DNA from: Segatella copri
GTDB lineage: Bacteria; Bacteroidota; Bacteroidia; Bacteroidales; Bacteroidaceae
Direction of reading: 5' to 3'
Length of the DNA: 64,000 nucleotides
Assembly: GCF_019249795.2 (NCBI RefSeq)
Contig: NZ_CP156891.1
Span: forward strand, 844,001-908,000
The translations under genes and the position numbers were made by a program. Below are positions 8,002 through 16,822 of this stretch, piece by piece (the stretch's first letter is position 1; each line of letters begins with the position of its first letter). The notes beneath the pieces are model-generated. The model did no database searches and was not told where the DNA came from. It saw only the letters and a program-made list of their open reading frames with translations.

Positions 8002-9348
8002 TTATCTCTCATTAAGTAGCTTATACTCCAGTTCGCCAAGAATATTCTTATATGCAGGACGGATAATACGACGGCCTTCGAAATTGAGTTCTTCAATACG
8101 ATGGGCTGTCCAACCCACGATACGTGCCATGGCGAAAATAGGTGTATAGATTTCCTGTGGCAAACCAATCATTTCATAGATAAAGCCACTGTAGAAATCA
8201 AGATTCGCACACGCTGGCTTGCTGCCTCCACGGTGTTCCTGCAGACATTTGATACCTTCCTGCTCTATCAGCTTCAGGAAATTATACTCGTCTTCTCTAC
8301 CCTTTTCCTTGGCAAGTTCACCTGCCAGGCGCTTCAGTTCAACGGCACGTGGGTCACTCAAAGTATAGACCGCATGACCGATACCATAAATGAGACCTGT
8401 CTTGTCATAAGCCTCCTTGTTGAGCATTCGCTTAAGGTAAGTATCAAGTTCAGTTACATTACCCCAATCCTTGATAGCTTCTTTCAAGTGGTGGAACATA
8501 TTGATAACCTTGATATTGGCACCACCATGCAAAGGACCCTTTAAACTACCGATACCAGCAGCAATAGAACTGTAAGTATCTGTACGGGTAGAAGATGTTA
8601 CACGTACTGTAAAGGTTGAGTTGTTACCACCACCATGTTCTGCCTGGATAATCAGGAGAAGGTCGAGCATACGGGCATCCAGTTCGGAATAGTTTTCATG
8701 CTTCATCATATAAAGAAAGTTCTCTGCAATAGAGAGATTCTCACGAGGATGACGAATATGTAGACTTCTACCCTGAACAGAGTGACGGTAGATATTGTAT
8801 GCATAAGCAATGATGGTTGGGAACTTGGCAATCAACTCAATACTCTGGCGCATCAGATTGTCACGGCTGATGTCATCCGGATTCGGATCGAAGGTGTACA
8901 TTTCGAGCACACAACGGGCCAGGATGTTCATGATGTTGCTGCCTTCCAGCTCGATGATATGGGTGATCGTACGATGATCAAGCGGCATATTATCGTTCAA
9001 AAGTTCCTTGAAAGCATCCAATTCCTCCTTATCAGGCAACTGGCCCGAGAGCAGCAGGAAGGCTACTTCCTCGAATCCGAAGCGCTTCTCCTTCAAGAGA
9101 GGAGTTACCAGGTCATCAAGTTCATAACCACGATAATAAAGTTTACCTTCTGTAGGAGTCAACTTACCTTCTGCATCGCGCTCATAACCCACTACATTAC
9201 CGATATTGGTCAGTCCGACCAACACACCAGAGCCATCCTCATTACGAAGTCCACGCTTCACATTGAACTTCTTGAATGCATCCTTATCAATCTTGCATGA
9301 GTTTTTTACCTCATCGCTTAATTTATATATTAAATATTCTTTATTCAT
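8002..9348 (-). CDS. gltA: Citrate synthase
   Basis: This 448-residue enzyme condenses acetyl-CoA with oxaloacetate. The citrate synthase signature is seen in GSLKGPLHGGANIKVINM, with further conserved segments at YGIGHAVYTLSDPRA (a catalytic histidine region) and HRGGSKPACANLDFYSG. I chose the ATG at 9348 (MNKEYLIYKL) over longer upstream starts, which would run into the aconitase gene. It follows aconitase by 34 bp and is probably cotranscribed. The two supply the oxidative branch towards 2-oxoglutarate. Isocitrate dehydrogenase, which lies between them in some Bacteroides, is not in this window. Confidence 0.93.
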   Translation of the reverse strand: MNKEYLIYKLSDEVKNSCKIDKDAFKKFNVKRGLRNEDGSGVLVGLTNIGNVVGYERDAEGKLTPTEGKLYYRGYELDDLVTPLLKEKRFGFEEVAFLLLSGQLPDKEELDAFKELLNDNMPLDHRTITHIIELEGSNIMNILARCVLEMYTFDPNPDDISRDNLMRQSIELIAKFPTIIAYAYNIYRHSVQGRSLHIRHPRENLSIAENFLYMMKHENYSELDARMLDLLLIIQAEHGGGNNSTFTVRVTSSTRTDTYSSIAAGIGSLKGPLHGGANIKVINMFHHLKEAIKDWGNVTELDTYLKRMLNKEAYDKTGLIYGIGHAVYTLSDPRAVELKRLAGELAKEKGREDEYNFLKLIEQEGIKCLQEHRGGSKPACANLDFYSGFIYEMIGLPQEIYTPIFAMARIVGWTAHRIEELNFEGRRIIRPAYKNILGELEYKLLNER

Positions 9349-9382
9349 AACTGTTACTTTTTTAGCTGCATGGCTACAACTA

Positions 9383-11641
9383 TTATTTCTTTGCAGCAAA
9401 GTTCAATGCAGAACCAGCCTTAAACCATGCAATCTGTGTATCATTATAAGTATGCTCAACCTCGAAATTATCCTCAGAACCATCCTTGTGCTTCAGGGTG
9501 ACGGTGAGTTTAGAACCTGGAGCAAACTCCTTCAAACCTGTCAAAGAGATGCGGTCGTCCTCCTGCACCTTATTATAATCATCCTTGTTACAGAATGTGA
9601 GGGCAAGCATACCCTGTTTTTTCAAGTTGGTTTCGTGGATGCGGGCGAAACTCTTGGCGAGAATCACCTTCACGTTGAGGAAACGAGGCTCCATAGCAGC
9701 ATGCTCACGGGAAGAACCTTCACCATAGTTATCCTCTGCCACCACGATGCTGCAGATGCCTTTTGCCTTGTAAGCCTTGGCAGCGGTAGAAACCTCGACA
9801 TAAGCACCATCCAACTGGTTCTTCACCTTATTGCTCTCACCGTTAAAGGCATTAACGGCACCCATTAAAAGGTTGTCGGAGATGTTCTGCAAATGTCCAC
9901 GGAACTTCAGCCAAGGACCCGCCATAGAGATGTGGTCGGTGGTACATTTGCCCTCGGTTTTGATAAGAAGCGGCATATCTGTCAGGTCTTTTCCATCCCA
10001 TGGAGCAAACGGAGCAAGTTTCTGGAGTCGGTTGCTGTCAGGCGAAATGACTACCTCTACATTGGCATTTTCTTCGCTTGGGGCAATGAATCCCTTATCC
10101 TCTACGGCAAAACCCTTAGGTGGGAAGGTGAAACCTGTAGGCGCATCGAGCATCACGCTGTTGCCATCCTTATCCAGCAAGGTATCTGTAGCCGGATTGA
10201 AGTCGAGACGGCCCGCAATGGTGAGAGCCACGGTGAGCTCTGGACTGCCGATGAAAGCAAACGTATTAGGGTTACCATCAGCACGGCGGCGGAAGTTTCG
10301 GTTGAAAGAGGTAACGATGGCATTCTTGCGCGTATTATCGTCGGTATGACGCTTCCACTGTCCGATGCAAGGACCGCAAGCATTGGTCATGATGAGGGCT
10401 CCAATCTTCTTGAAATCATCAAGGATGCCATCACGCTCGGCTGTATAGCGAATCTGCTCTGAACCCGGGTTGATGATAAGCTGTCCTTTCACCTCAATAC
10501 CTTTCTCATAAGCCTGACGGGCAATGCTGGCAGCACGGGCCAAGTCCTGATAAGAAGAGTTGGTACAGCTACCTACCAATCCTACTTCTACTACCATCGG
10601 ATAATCGTTGGCAGGACCTTTTGCCTTCATGTGAGAGATTGGTGTGGCTGCATCTGGAGTGAACGGACCGTTAAGATGAGGTTCAACCTTAGAAAGGTCG
10701 ATTTCAACAATCTGGTCGTAGAAAGCAGACGGATCTGCCAACACCTCATCATCAGCACGGAGTTCGGCTGCATTCATCTGTGCGAGAGATGCAATTTCTT
10801 CACGGCCTGTCTTGCGGAGATACTCGCTGGCATTCTGGTCGAATGGGAAGATAGAGCATGTGGCACCCAATTCGGCTCCCATGTTACAGATGGTAGCCTT
10901 GCCGGTGGTAGAGATGCTGTCCAATCCCTCGCCGAAGTATTCGAGGATGGCATTGGTTCCGCCCTTTACGGTAAGGATGCCGAGGATTTCGAGAATCACA
11001 TCCTTAGGAGTGGCCCAGCCAGAGAGTTTACCTGTGAGATGCACACCAATGAGACGTGGCATCTTGAGTTCCCAAGGCTGACCGGTCAACACATCTACGG
11101 CATCAGCACCACCTACACCTACTGCCACCATGCCGAGACCGCCGGCATTAGGAGTATGAGAATCGGTACCCACCATCATACCTCCAGGGAATGCATAGTT
11201 TTCGAGCACTACCTGATGGATGATTCCGGCACCAGGTCCCCAGAATCCGATATGGTATTTCTGAGAAACAGACTTCAGGAAGTCGTAAACCTCCTTATTG
11301 GTTTTGCAAGCCTCAGGAAGATCTTGTGTTGCGCCCACATCGGCACGAATCAAGTGATCACAATGTACGGAAGCAGGTACGGCCACCTTGTCCTTACCCG
11401 CATTCATGAACTGCAAGAGTGCCATTTGCGCAGTCGCATCCTGCATCGCCACGCGATTAGGTCGGAAGTCAACATATTCCACACCTCTTTTATATGATCG
11501 CAACTGTGTTGGGTCGAAAAGATGTGCAAAGAGCACCTTCTCGGCATAAGTAAGAGGTCGTTTCACCGTAGCCTTAGCCTGGGCTACACTTTCCGAATAC
11601 GAAGCGTAAAAGCTTCTCAGCATTTCAATGTCCAATATCAT
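9383..11641 (-). CDS. acnA: Aconitate hydratase
   Basis: This 752-residue enzyme interconverts citrate and isocitrate. The cluster-binding cysteines are seen in [12 protein letters not shown] and in [10 protein letters not shown]. The substrate-contact segment [14 protein letters not shown] lies in the N-terminal half, and the C-terminal swivel domain has [13 protein letters not shown]. The sequence resembles the mitochondrial-type aconitase found in Bacteroidetes more than E. coli AcnB. The ATG at 11641 ([12 protein letters not shown]) is preferred over a GTG three codons upstream. A -7 box TATTTTTG at 11692-11699 lies about 50 bp before the start. The gene symbol is by function only. Confidence 0.92.
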   Translation of the reverse strand: MILDIEMLRSFYASYSESVAQAKATVKRPLTYAEKVLFAHLFDPTQLRSYKRGVEYVDFRPNRVAMQDATAQMALLQFMNAGKDKVAVPASVHCDHLIRADVGATQDLPEACKTNKEVYDFLKSVSQKYHIGFWGPGAGIIHQVVLENYAFPGGMMVGTDSHTPNAGGLGMVAVGVGGADAVDVLTGQPWELKMPRLIGVHLTGKLSGWATPKDVILEILGILTVKGGTNAILEYFGEGLDSISTTGKATICNMGAELGATCSIFPFDQNASEYLRKTGREEIASLAQMNAAELRADDEVLADPSAFYDQIVEIDLSKVEPHLNGPFTPDAATPISHMKAKGPANDYPMVVEVGLVGSCTNSSYQDLARAASIARQAYEKGIEVKGQLIINPGSEQIRYTAERDGILDDFKKIGALIMTNACGPCIGQWKRHTDDNTRKNAIVTSFNRNFRRRADGNPNTFAFIGSPELTVALTIAGRLDFNPATDTLLDKDGNSVMLDAPTGFTFPPKGFAVEDKGFIAPSEENANVEVVISPDSNRLQKLAPFAPWDGKDLTDMPLLIKTEGKCTTDHISMAGPWLKFRGHLQNISDNLLMGAVNAFNGESNKVKNQLDGAYVEVSTAAKAYKAKGICSIVVAEDNYGEGSSREHAAMEPRFLNVKVILAKSFARIHETNLKKQGMLALTFCNKDDYNKVQEDDRISLTGLKEFAPGSKLTVTLKHKDGSEDNFEVEHTYNDTQIAWFKAGSALNFAAKK

Positions 11642-11972
11642 CTTGTTCACAATTTTAATTAATTATACACTCTTTCGAGCAATTCTGTTTGCAAAAATAC
11701 AACTTTTTCTACAAATAGTAGCATGTTTTATCGAAAATTTATCATTTTGATATGATTTTTCTATTTTTTGATAATTTTGTTGCATATTTATACGTTAATC
11801 ACTCTCTTTTTCCGGAAAAATAGGATTATGATATGAAAAGACAAGAATGGCTACGGAAAGGCAGGAAAACAGAGAAAAAAAGAAAGGAAAGTGAAGAAAA
11901 GAGGAGTTAAAATGAAAGAAAAAGCAAAAATTTTTGGTACTCTCCGCATTATTTATTATTTTTGCAGATGTT
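11642..11972. other. Intergenic region between aconitase and trmD
   Basis: This gap between divergent genes holds the aconitase -7 box (11692-11699) and the trmD promoter (11933-11964). About 11835-11930 is almost all purine on the plus strand. I see no gene in it. Confidence 0.6.
11933..11964 (+). promoter_or_regulatory. trmD promoter, very short leader
   Basis: The -33 TTTG (11933-11936) and the -7 TATTTTTG (11957-11964) are 20 bp apart. The ATG at 11973 is 8 bp after the -7 box, so the transcript should have a leader of a few bases at most. Confidence 0.7.
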
Positions 11973-12647
11973 ATGAGAATAGACATTATTACAGTATTAC
12001 CAGAGATGCTGGAGGGATTCTTCAATGAGTCCATTCTGGCACGTGCGCAGAAGAAGGGTCTAGCGGAGATTCATCTGCACAATCTGCGTGACTACACATT
12101 AGATAAATGGAAGCGTGTGGACGACTATCCATACGGCGGAAGTGCCGGCATGGTGATGCAATGTGAACCAATAGACCGCTGCATTGCTGCACTGAAGGCA
12201 GAGCGCGAGTATGATGACGTGATTTACGTTTCGCCAGATGGTGAAACTTTCAACCAGAAGATAGCCAACGAAATGTCGATGCAGGGTAACCTCATCATCC
12301 TCTGCGGTCACTACAAGGGTATTGACCAGCGTGTGCGCGACCATCTCATTACCCGAGAAATCAGTGTAGGTGATTATGTGCTGACGGGTGGCGAACTTGC
12401 TGCAGCCATCATCTCAGATGCCGTCATCCGACTGGTTCCGGGTGTTATCAGCGACGAACAGAGCGCACTTTCCGACTGTTTCCAGGACGACATTCTTGCC
12501 GCCCCTATCTACACCCGTCCTGCCGACTACAAGGGATGGAAGGTTCCGGAGATTCTGCTCAGTGGCAACGAAGCCAAGATTCGCCAGTGGGAATTCGACC
12601 AGGCCATGGAAAGAACCAAGCGCCTGCGCCCTGACCTACTGAAATAA
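11973..12647 (+). CDS. trmD: tRNA (guanine37-N1)-methyltransferase
   Basis: This 224-residue SPOUT methyltransferase methylates G37 next to the anticodon and so prevents frameshifting. The trefoil-knot cofactor site is seen in [12 protein letters not shown] followed by [13 protein letters not shown]. The substrate loop [12 protein letters not shown] is also conserved. The ATG at 11973 gives [13 protein letters not shown], the standard N-terminus. A longer in-frame start is excluded because it would begin inside the promoter. Unlike in many bacteria, rplS and rimM are not beside it. Confidence 0.95.
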   Translation: MRIDIITVLPEMLEGFFNESILARAQKKGLAEIHLHNLRDYTLDKWKRVDDYPYGGSAGMVMQCEPIDRCIAALKAEREYDDVIYVSPDGETFNQKIANEMSMQGNLIILCGHYKGIDQRVRDHLITREISVGDYVLTGGELAAAIISDAVIRLVPGVISDEQSALSDCFQDDILAAPIYTRPADYKGWKVPEILLSGNEAKIRQWEFDQAMERTKRLRPDLLK

Positions 12648-12680
12648 GAAGAAATCATTGCTGATTACTATCATACCCAG

Positions 12681-12729
12681 AACGGTGATTTTTAGGCACG
12701 GTGTAATCCGTTCCTAAAAAATCACCGTT
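12681..12729. terminator. Long stem-loop between trmD and the patatin gene
   Basis: AACGGTGATTTTTAGG (12681-12696) pairs with 12713-12729, with one bulge. A smaller ACGG/CCGT hairpin sits in the loop. It lies between converging genes. No long T-run follows, so it is either a bidirectional terminator or a palindromic repeat unit. Confidence 0.55.
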
Positions 12730-12793
12730 CTACTCATTCTCAAGCCATATACTAAAACTCTACACCTTATTTATCAACTACACCTTATTAATA

Positions 12794-13645
12794 TTATTCT
12801 TTTTCTACGCATTTTTCGCAGAAAGCCTCACCCAGCATGAAACCTTCTTCGTAGAGGCGTTCCAGTTTATCGGTATCCTTCTCTATTCTGCCAACTTCCA
12901 ACGGACGGATTGGACGGATACAGGTAATCTTACCCGCAGCCTCCAGATCATCTACAAGCTGGATCTGTTCGTTATAAGCCCGATGACGGTGACTCAGAGC
13001 CACACGCAGGCGAGGATAGTTCTTATATAAATAAGGTATCTTATGGTCTTTGCCCATATCACGCCATCCTTTGTTGCGAGTCAGGACAACCACATTGTGT
13101 TGCCACCCCATGTCAATGGCGTGCTGTACCGGAATACTGTCCGCAATACCACCATCCAACATCGGAATGCCATCCACTTCCACTATCTTGCTCACAAATG
13201 GCAAACTGCTAGAAGCACGCACAACATCCAGTGCACGCTGCCTGTCATGATTCTCGGAAAGATACATAGCCTTGCCCGTAAGACAATTGGTAGTAACCAT
13301 CTCGAAACCATCGGCATACTTAAAATAGGTATCAAAATCGAAAGGTAAGAGCTGGTTCGGAAACTTATCGTAGAGCAATTTGCGGTCGAAGATACACCCC
13401 TGAGTCACCAGATGGCGAATACCGATATACTGGTATCGGGCCAGATAATCGATGTTAGAGATACGGGCACGCCGAGGCTGGCGGCTCATATACGACATGC
13501 CATTACATGCCCCAGCCGATACAGCCACCGTATAAGGGAAATGAACATCATGCTTCATGAAGGCATCCAGTACCCCACTGGTGAAGACCCCTCGCATGCC
13601 TCCTCCCTCAAGAACCAAACCTGTTGTTTTCAAATTCAATTTCAT
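12794..13645 (-). CDS. Patatin-like phospholipase
   Basis: This 283-residue protein belongs to the patatin family of lipid acyl hydrolases. The oxyanion-hole glycines are in EGGGMRGVF (about residues 13-21). The nucleophile serine is in AVSAGACNG, and the dyad aspartate is in MLDGGIADS. This variant (S-A-G-A rather than GxSxG) is common in the YjjU-type branch. I use the ATG at 13645 (MKLNLKTTGLV); a start 20 codons upstream lacks family similarity. It has no signal peptide, so it is probably cytoplasmic. The natural substrate is unknown. A -7 box TATCTTTG lies at 13787-13794. Confidence 0.85.
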   Translation of the reverse strand: MKLNLKTTGLVLEGGGMRGVFTSGVLDAFMKHDVHFPYTVAVSAGACNGMSYMSRQPRRARISNIDYLARYQYIGIRHLVTQGCIFDRKLLYDKFPNQLLPFDFDTYFKYADGFEMVTTNCLTGKAMYLSENHDRQRALDVVRASSSLPFVSKIVEVDGIPMLDGGIADSIPVQHAIDMGWQHNVVVLTRNKGWRDMGKDHKIPYLYKNYPRLRVALSHRHRAYNEQIQLVDDLEAAGKITCIRPIRPLEVGRIEKDTDKLERLYEEGFMLGEAFCEKCVEKE

Positions 13646-13776
13646 AACACACTCTCTGCTTTTAAAATTCTGAAAATAATTATATTTTGCTCTCAGTATA
13701 GACAATTTTCTTACATTTTGTCTAGCAAAAAAGCCGTTTTTATATTAATTATTTATAAATTTACGCGTTTTATTCA

Positions 13777-13835
13777 ATTTTGCTTGCAAAGATACGTATT
13801 TTTTGGGAAATAATTGCTAACTTTGCAAGCAAAAT
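13777..13835. promoter_or_regulatory. Symmetric divergent promoter region of patatin and pepP
   Basis: A perfect 15-bp inverted repeat (13777-13791 and 13821-13835, 29-bp spacer) carries a -7 box in or beside each arm. TATCTTTG (13787-13794) faces the patatin gene and TAACTTTG (13818-13825) faces pepP. No good -33 element is seen for either. Confidence 0.6.
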
Positions 13836-13854
13836 AATGTAAAATACTAAAAAT

Positions 13855-15261
13855 ATGTTCAGCAAAGAGACTTACATCAGCCGCAGACAGGAGTTGAAGA
13901 AGCTTGTGAAAAGCGGCGTAATTATACTTTTCGGAAACAACAACTCACCATGTAATTTCCCTAATAACGGATATTACCCTTTCCGTCAGGACTCGACATT
14001 TCTCTATTATTTCGGATTGCAGCGCGACGGTCTGGTAGGTGTGATAGATATAGACAACGATATTGAAACCCTGATTGGCGACGACATCGACCTCGTAGAC
14101 ATCGTATGGTACGGAAGCGTTGACAGTGTTCACGATCTTGCAGCGCAGGTAGGCGTTCACAACTCAGCACCTATGAAAACGCTCAAGACTATCTGCAACG
14201 ACGCCATGTCGAAGAAGCGCAAGATTCATTTCCTGCCACCTTACCGCTACGACATCAAACTGCAGATATTCGACCTTCTGGGCATCCATCCTAACCAGCA
14301 GAAAGAAGAGGCCAGCATGGACCTCATCAAGGCTGTTGTGAAGATGCGTTCAACTAAGACCCAGGAAGAAATCGAGGAATTGGAGCGTGCTGCTGTCATC
14401 GGATACAAGATGCATACCACAGCGATGAAGCTCGTACGTCCGGGTGTGACAGAAAAATATGTTGCAGGTCAGGTAAGCGGCATTGCCCACTCTTACGGAG
14501 CCATGGTCAGTTTCCCAACCATCTTCAGTCAGCACGGTGAAATTCAGCATGGTTATCCATCTATGAATGTACTGGAAGAAGGCAGACTGGCACTCTGTGA
14601 TGCAGGTGCAGAAACTATGAACAACTACTGTTCAGACAACACCCGCACCATGCCGGTGAGCGGAAAGTTCAGCCAGCGCCAGTTGGAAATCTACTCTATT
14701 GTAGAAGAATGCCACGACCATGCACTGGATGTAGCCAAGCCAGGCGTAAAATGGGCTGACGTACACTTCTCTGTTTGCCGCCTGCTCTTCGACCGCATGA
14801 AGGAGCTCGGACTTGCAAAGGGTGATACAGAAGAGGCTGTAAAGGCTGGAGCACACGCCATGTTCCTGCCTCATGGTTTGGGCCACATGATGGGAATGGA
14901 TGTTCACGACATGGAGAACCTCGACCAGATTAACGTTGGTTTCGACGAAGAGGTACGCCCTAATCTGGAGCAATTCGGTACCAACTGCCTGCGTATGGGT
15001 CGCCGTCTGCAGGAAGGTTTCGTGGTAACCGACGAGCCGGGAGTTTACTTCATCCCTGCCCTCATCGACGACTGGAAGGCATCCGGTCACTGTGCAGAAT
15101 TCCTCAACTTCGACAAGATTGAGACCTATAAAGATTTCGGTGGTATCCGAATTGAGGACGATGTACTCATCACCAAAGATGGTTGCAGATTCCTGGGCAA
15201 AGACCGCATACCTTATCATCCAAAAGATGTTGAGGAGTTCATGGCAGCCAACAAGGAATAA
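13855..15261 (+). CDS. pepP: Xaa-Pro aminopeptidase (M24B, aminopeptidase P type)
   Basis: This 468-residue metallopeptidase removes an N-terminal residue that precedes proline. The N-terminal aminopeptidase P domain (about 1-170) is followed by the pita-bread catalytic domain. The dinuclear metal ligands are visible in order: D in CDAGAE, D in SDNTRTM, H in LPHGLGHMMGMD, E in TDEPGVYF and E in IRIEDDVL. It has no signal peptide, so it acts in the cytosol. It probably starts from the -7 box 30 bp upstream. The cysteine peptidase gene follows 83 bp later in the same direction. Confidence 0.92.
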   Translation: MFSKETYISRRQELKKLVKSGVIILFGNNNSPCNFPNNGYYPFRQDSTFLYYFGLQRDGLVGVIDIDNDIETLIGDDIDLVDIVWYGSVDSVHDLAAQVGVHNSAPMKTLKTICNDAMSKKRKIHFLPPYRYDIKLQIFDLLGIHPNQQKEEASMDLIKAVVKMRSTKTQEEIEELERAAVIGYKMHTTAMKLVRPGVTEKYVAGQVSGIAHSYGAMVSFPTIFSQHGEIQHGYPSMNVLEEGRLALCDAGAETMNNYCSDNTRTMPVSGKFSQRQLEIYSIVEECHDHALDVAKPGVKWADVHFSVCRLLFDRMKELGLAKGDTEEAVKAGAHAMFLPHGLGHMMGMDVHDMENLDQINVGFDEEVRPNLEQFGTNCLRMGRRLQEGFVVTDEPGVYFIPALIDDWKASGHCAEFLNFDKIETYKDFGGIRIEDDVLITKDGCRFLGKDRIPYHPKDVEEFMAANKE

Positions 15262-15344
15262 AATTCCTGAAAGAGAAATCATTTCAGAAAAAGGAATCAG
15301 AGAGAAGATATAACAAGAACATTAATATAAAGAGAAAAGAATTC

Positions 15345-16556
15345 ATGAAGAAAACTATGATTGTTGCAGCCTTGATGGCTTTGGTAGCCACAGGAGCAAA
15401 TGCGAAGAAAGCTGCAGACTCTGCAGAAGTAGCAAAGAACAAACCTGTATTTACTGTAGTAAAGCAGAATCCTATCACTAGCATCAAGGACCAGAATCGC
15501 AGTGGTACGTGCTGGGCTTACTCTACCCTCAGCTACTTCGAGAGCGAAATCTTGAAGAAGACAGGCAAGACCTACGACCTCAGCGAAATGTTCGTAGCCA
15601 ACAAGACTTATATGGACCGCGCCACAGTGGCTGTAAGAATGCACGGCGACGTGAGCTTCTCTGAGGGTGGTAGCGCCTACGATGTACTCTATGCTTTGCA
15701 GCACTATGGTATTGTACCTGAGTCTGCCATGCCTGCACCAGGTTCATTGACAGGTGACTCTTTGGCTAACTTCGGTGAGTTCTTCAATGTAATGACTCCA
15801 TACGTAGAGGCAGTAGCAAAGAGCACAGCTAAGAAGCTTTCTCCAGCCTGGAAGAGCGGTCTTCAGGGCATCATCGACTCTTACATCGGTAAGGCTCCTG
15901 AGAAGTTTACATACGAGGGCAAGCAGTATACTCCACAGAGCTTCTGCCAAAGCCTCGGTTTGAATCTTGATGATTATGTAACCATTACCAGCTACACCCA
16001 CCACCCAATGTGGAGCAAGTTTGCTGTTGAGGTACAGGATAACTGGCGCTGGCCTTTGAGTTACAACGTTCCTATGGAAGACATCTGCAAGATCATCGAC
16101 AACGCAGTAAACAACGGTTACACAGTAGCTTGGGGCGGTGACGTAACAGAAGATGGTTTCACTCGCAAGGGTCTCGGCATCGCTTACGACGTAAAGAAGG
16201 TTCGCTCTATGGCCGGTACAGATGCTGACCATTGGTTCAAGCTCTCTAAGGACGAGAAGAAGGAGAAGTTTGATTCTCTCGGCGTAAATGCTCCTGAGAT
16301 TGTTCCTACCCAGGCTATGCGTCAGGAAGCATTCGACAATTGGGAGACAACTGACGACCACGGTATGCACATCTACGGTATCGCTAAGGATCAGAACGGC
16401 AAGGAGTACTACATGGTTAAGAACTCTTGGGGCGAGTATGGTGACTACAAGGGAACCTGGTACATGACCAAAGCTTTCGTAGCTTACAAGACTATGGACT
16501 TCATGGTTAACAAGAACGCCCTTCCTAAGGACATCCGCAAGAAGCTCGGAATCTAG
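15345..16556 (+). CDS. Exported C1-family cysteine peptidase (bleomycin hydrolase / PepC type)
   Basis: This 403-residue protein has a signal peptide (about 1-20, ending GANA) and then a papain-fold peptidase of the C1B group. The catalytic cysteine is in NRSGTCWAYSTLSY, the histidine in DDHGMHIYGIA and the asparagine in VKNSWGEYG. Cytosolic PepC homologues lack the leader, so this form is exported, probably to the periplasm. It follows pepP in the same direction and could supply peptides for it, which is inference. A strong terminator follows, so recJ is independent. Confidence 0.88.
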   Translation: MKKTMIVAALMALVATGANAKKAADSAEVAKNKPVFTVVKQNPITSIKDQNRSGTCWAYSTLSYFESEILKKTGKTYDLSEMFVANKTYMDRATVAVRMHGDVSFSEGGSAYDVLYALQHYGIVPESAMPAPGSLTGDSLANFGEFFNVMTPYVEAVAKSTAKKLSPAWKSGLQGIIDSYIGKAPEKFTYEGKQYTPQSFCQSLGLNLDDYVTITSYTHHPMWSKFAVEVQDNWRWPLSYNVPMEDICKIIDNAVNNGYTVAWGGDVTEDGFTRKGLGIAYDVKKVRSMAGTDADHWFKLSKDEKKEKFDSLGVNAPEIVPTQAMRQEAFDNWETTDDHGMHIYGIAKDQNGKEYYMVKNSWGEYGDYKGTWYMTKAFVAYKTMDFMVNKNALPKDIRKKLGI

Positions 16557-16568
16557 GAGAGTTTTAAT

Positions 16569-16596
16569 AGTTAAAAGTTTATAGTTAACAGTCTAT
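16569..16596 (+). repeat. Heptamer array, AGTTAAA family, four units
   Basis: Four consecutive 7-bp units all start with AGT (AGTTAAA, AGTTTAT and variants). The array begins 13 bp after the stop codon of the cysteine peptidase, on the way to recJ in the same direction. Confidence 0.75.
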
Positions 16597-16637
16597 AGGT
16601 TTTCTATGGACATTCTCCTAAACAAAAATATTCAAGG

Positions 16638-16669
16638 GGCAGCAAACCGATGAGTTTGCTGCCTTTTTT
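16638..16669 (+). terminator. Terminator of the cysteine peptidase gene
   Basis: GGCAGCAAAC (16638-16647) pairs perfectly with GTTTGCTGCC (16654-16663), followed by six T. The loop is 6 bases. This is a classic intrinsic terminator. Confidence 0.92.
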
Positions 16670-16670
16670 G

Positions 16671-16733
16671 TTGCCAAGAAAATCTCTTATTTACTTATTT
16701 TGGGTTGCCAACAAGTCTTATTTTTACTTATTT
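16671..16733. repeat. Imperfect direct repeat of about 30 bp
   Basis: Two copies, at about 16671-16700 and 16705-16733, share TTGCCAA then CTTATTT and ACTTATTT. They sit between the terminator and the recJ -7 box TAACTTTG (16790-16797). The function is unknown. Confidence 0.45.
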
Positions 16734-16822
16734 CTAGGTAATTTAGTAAAATTCCTCCCTAAACATTTCCTTTTGTCATTTTATTTTCGTAACTTTGGGG
16801 GCAGAAATAAAAAATAATTAAA

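Noticed and set aside
14632..15282. 216-residue frame opposite pepP
   Set aside because: The metal-ligand motifs of pepP on the plus strand show which strand codes.
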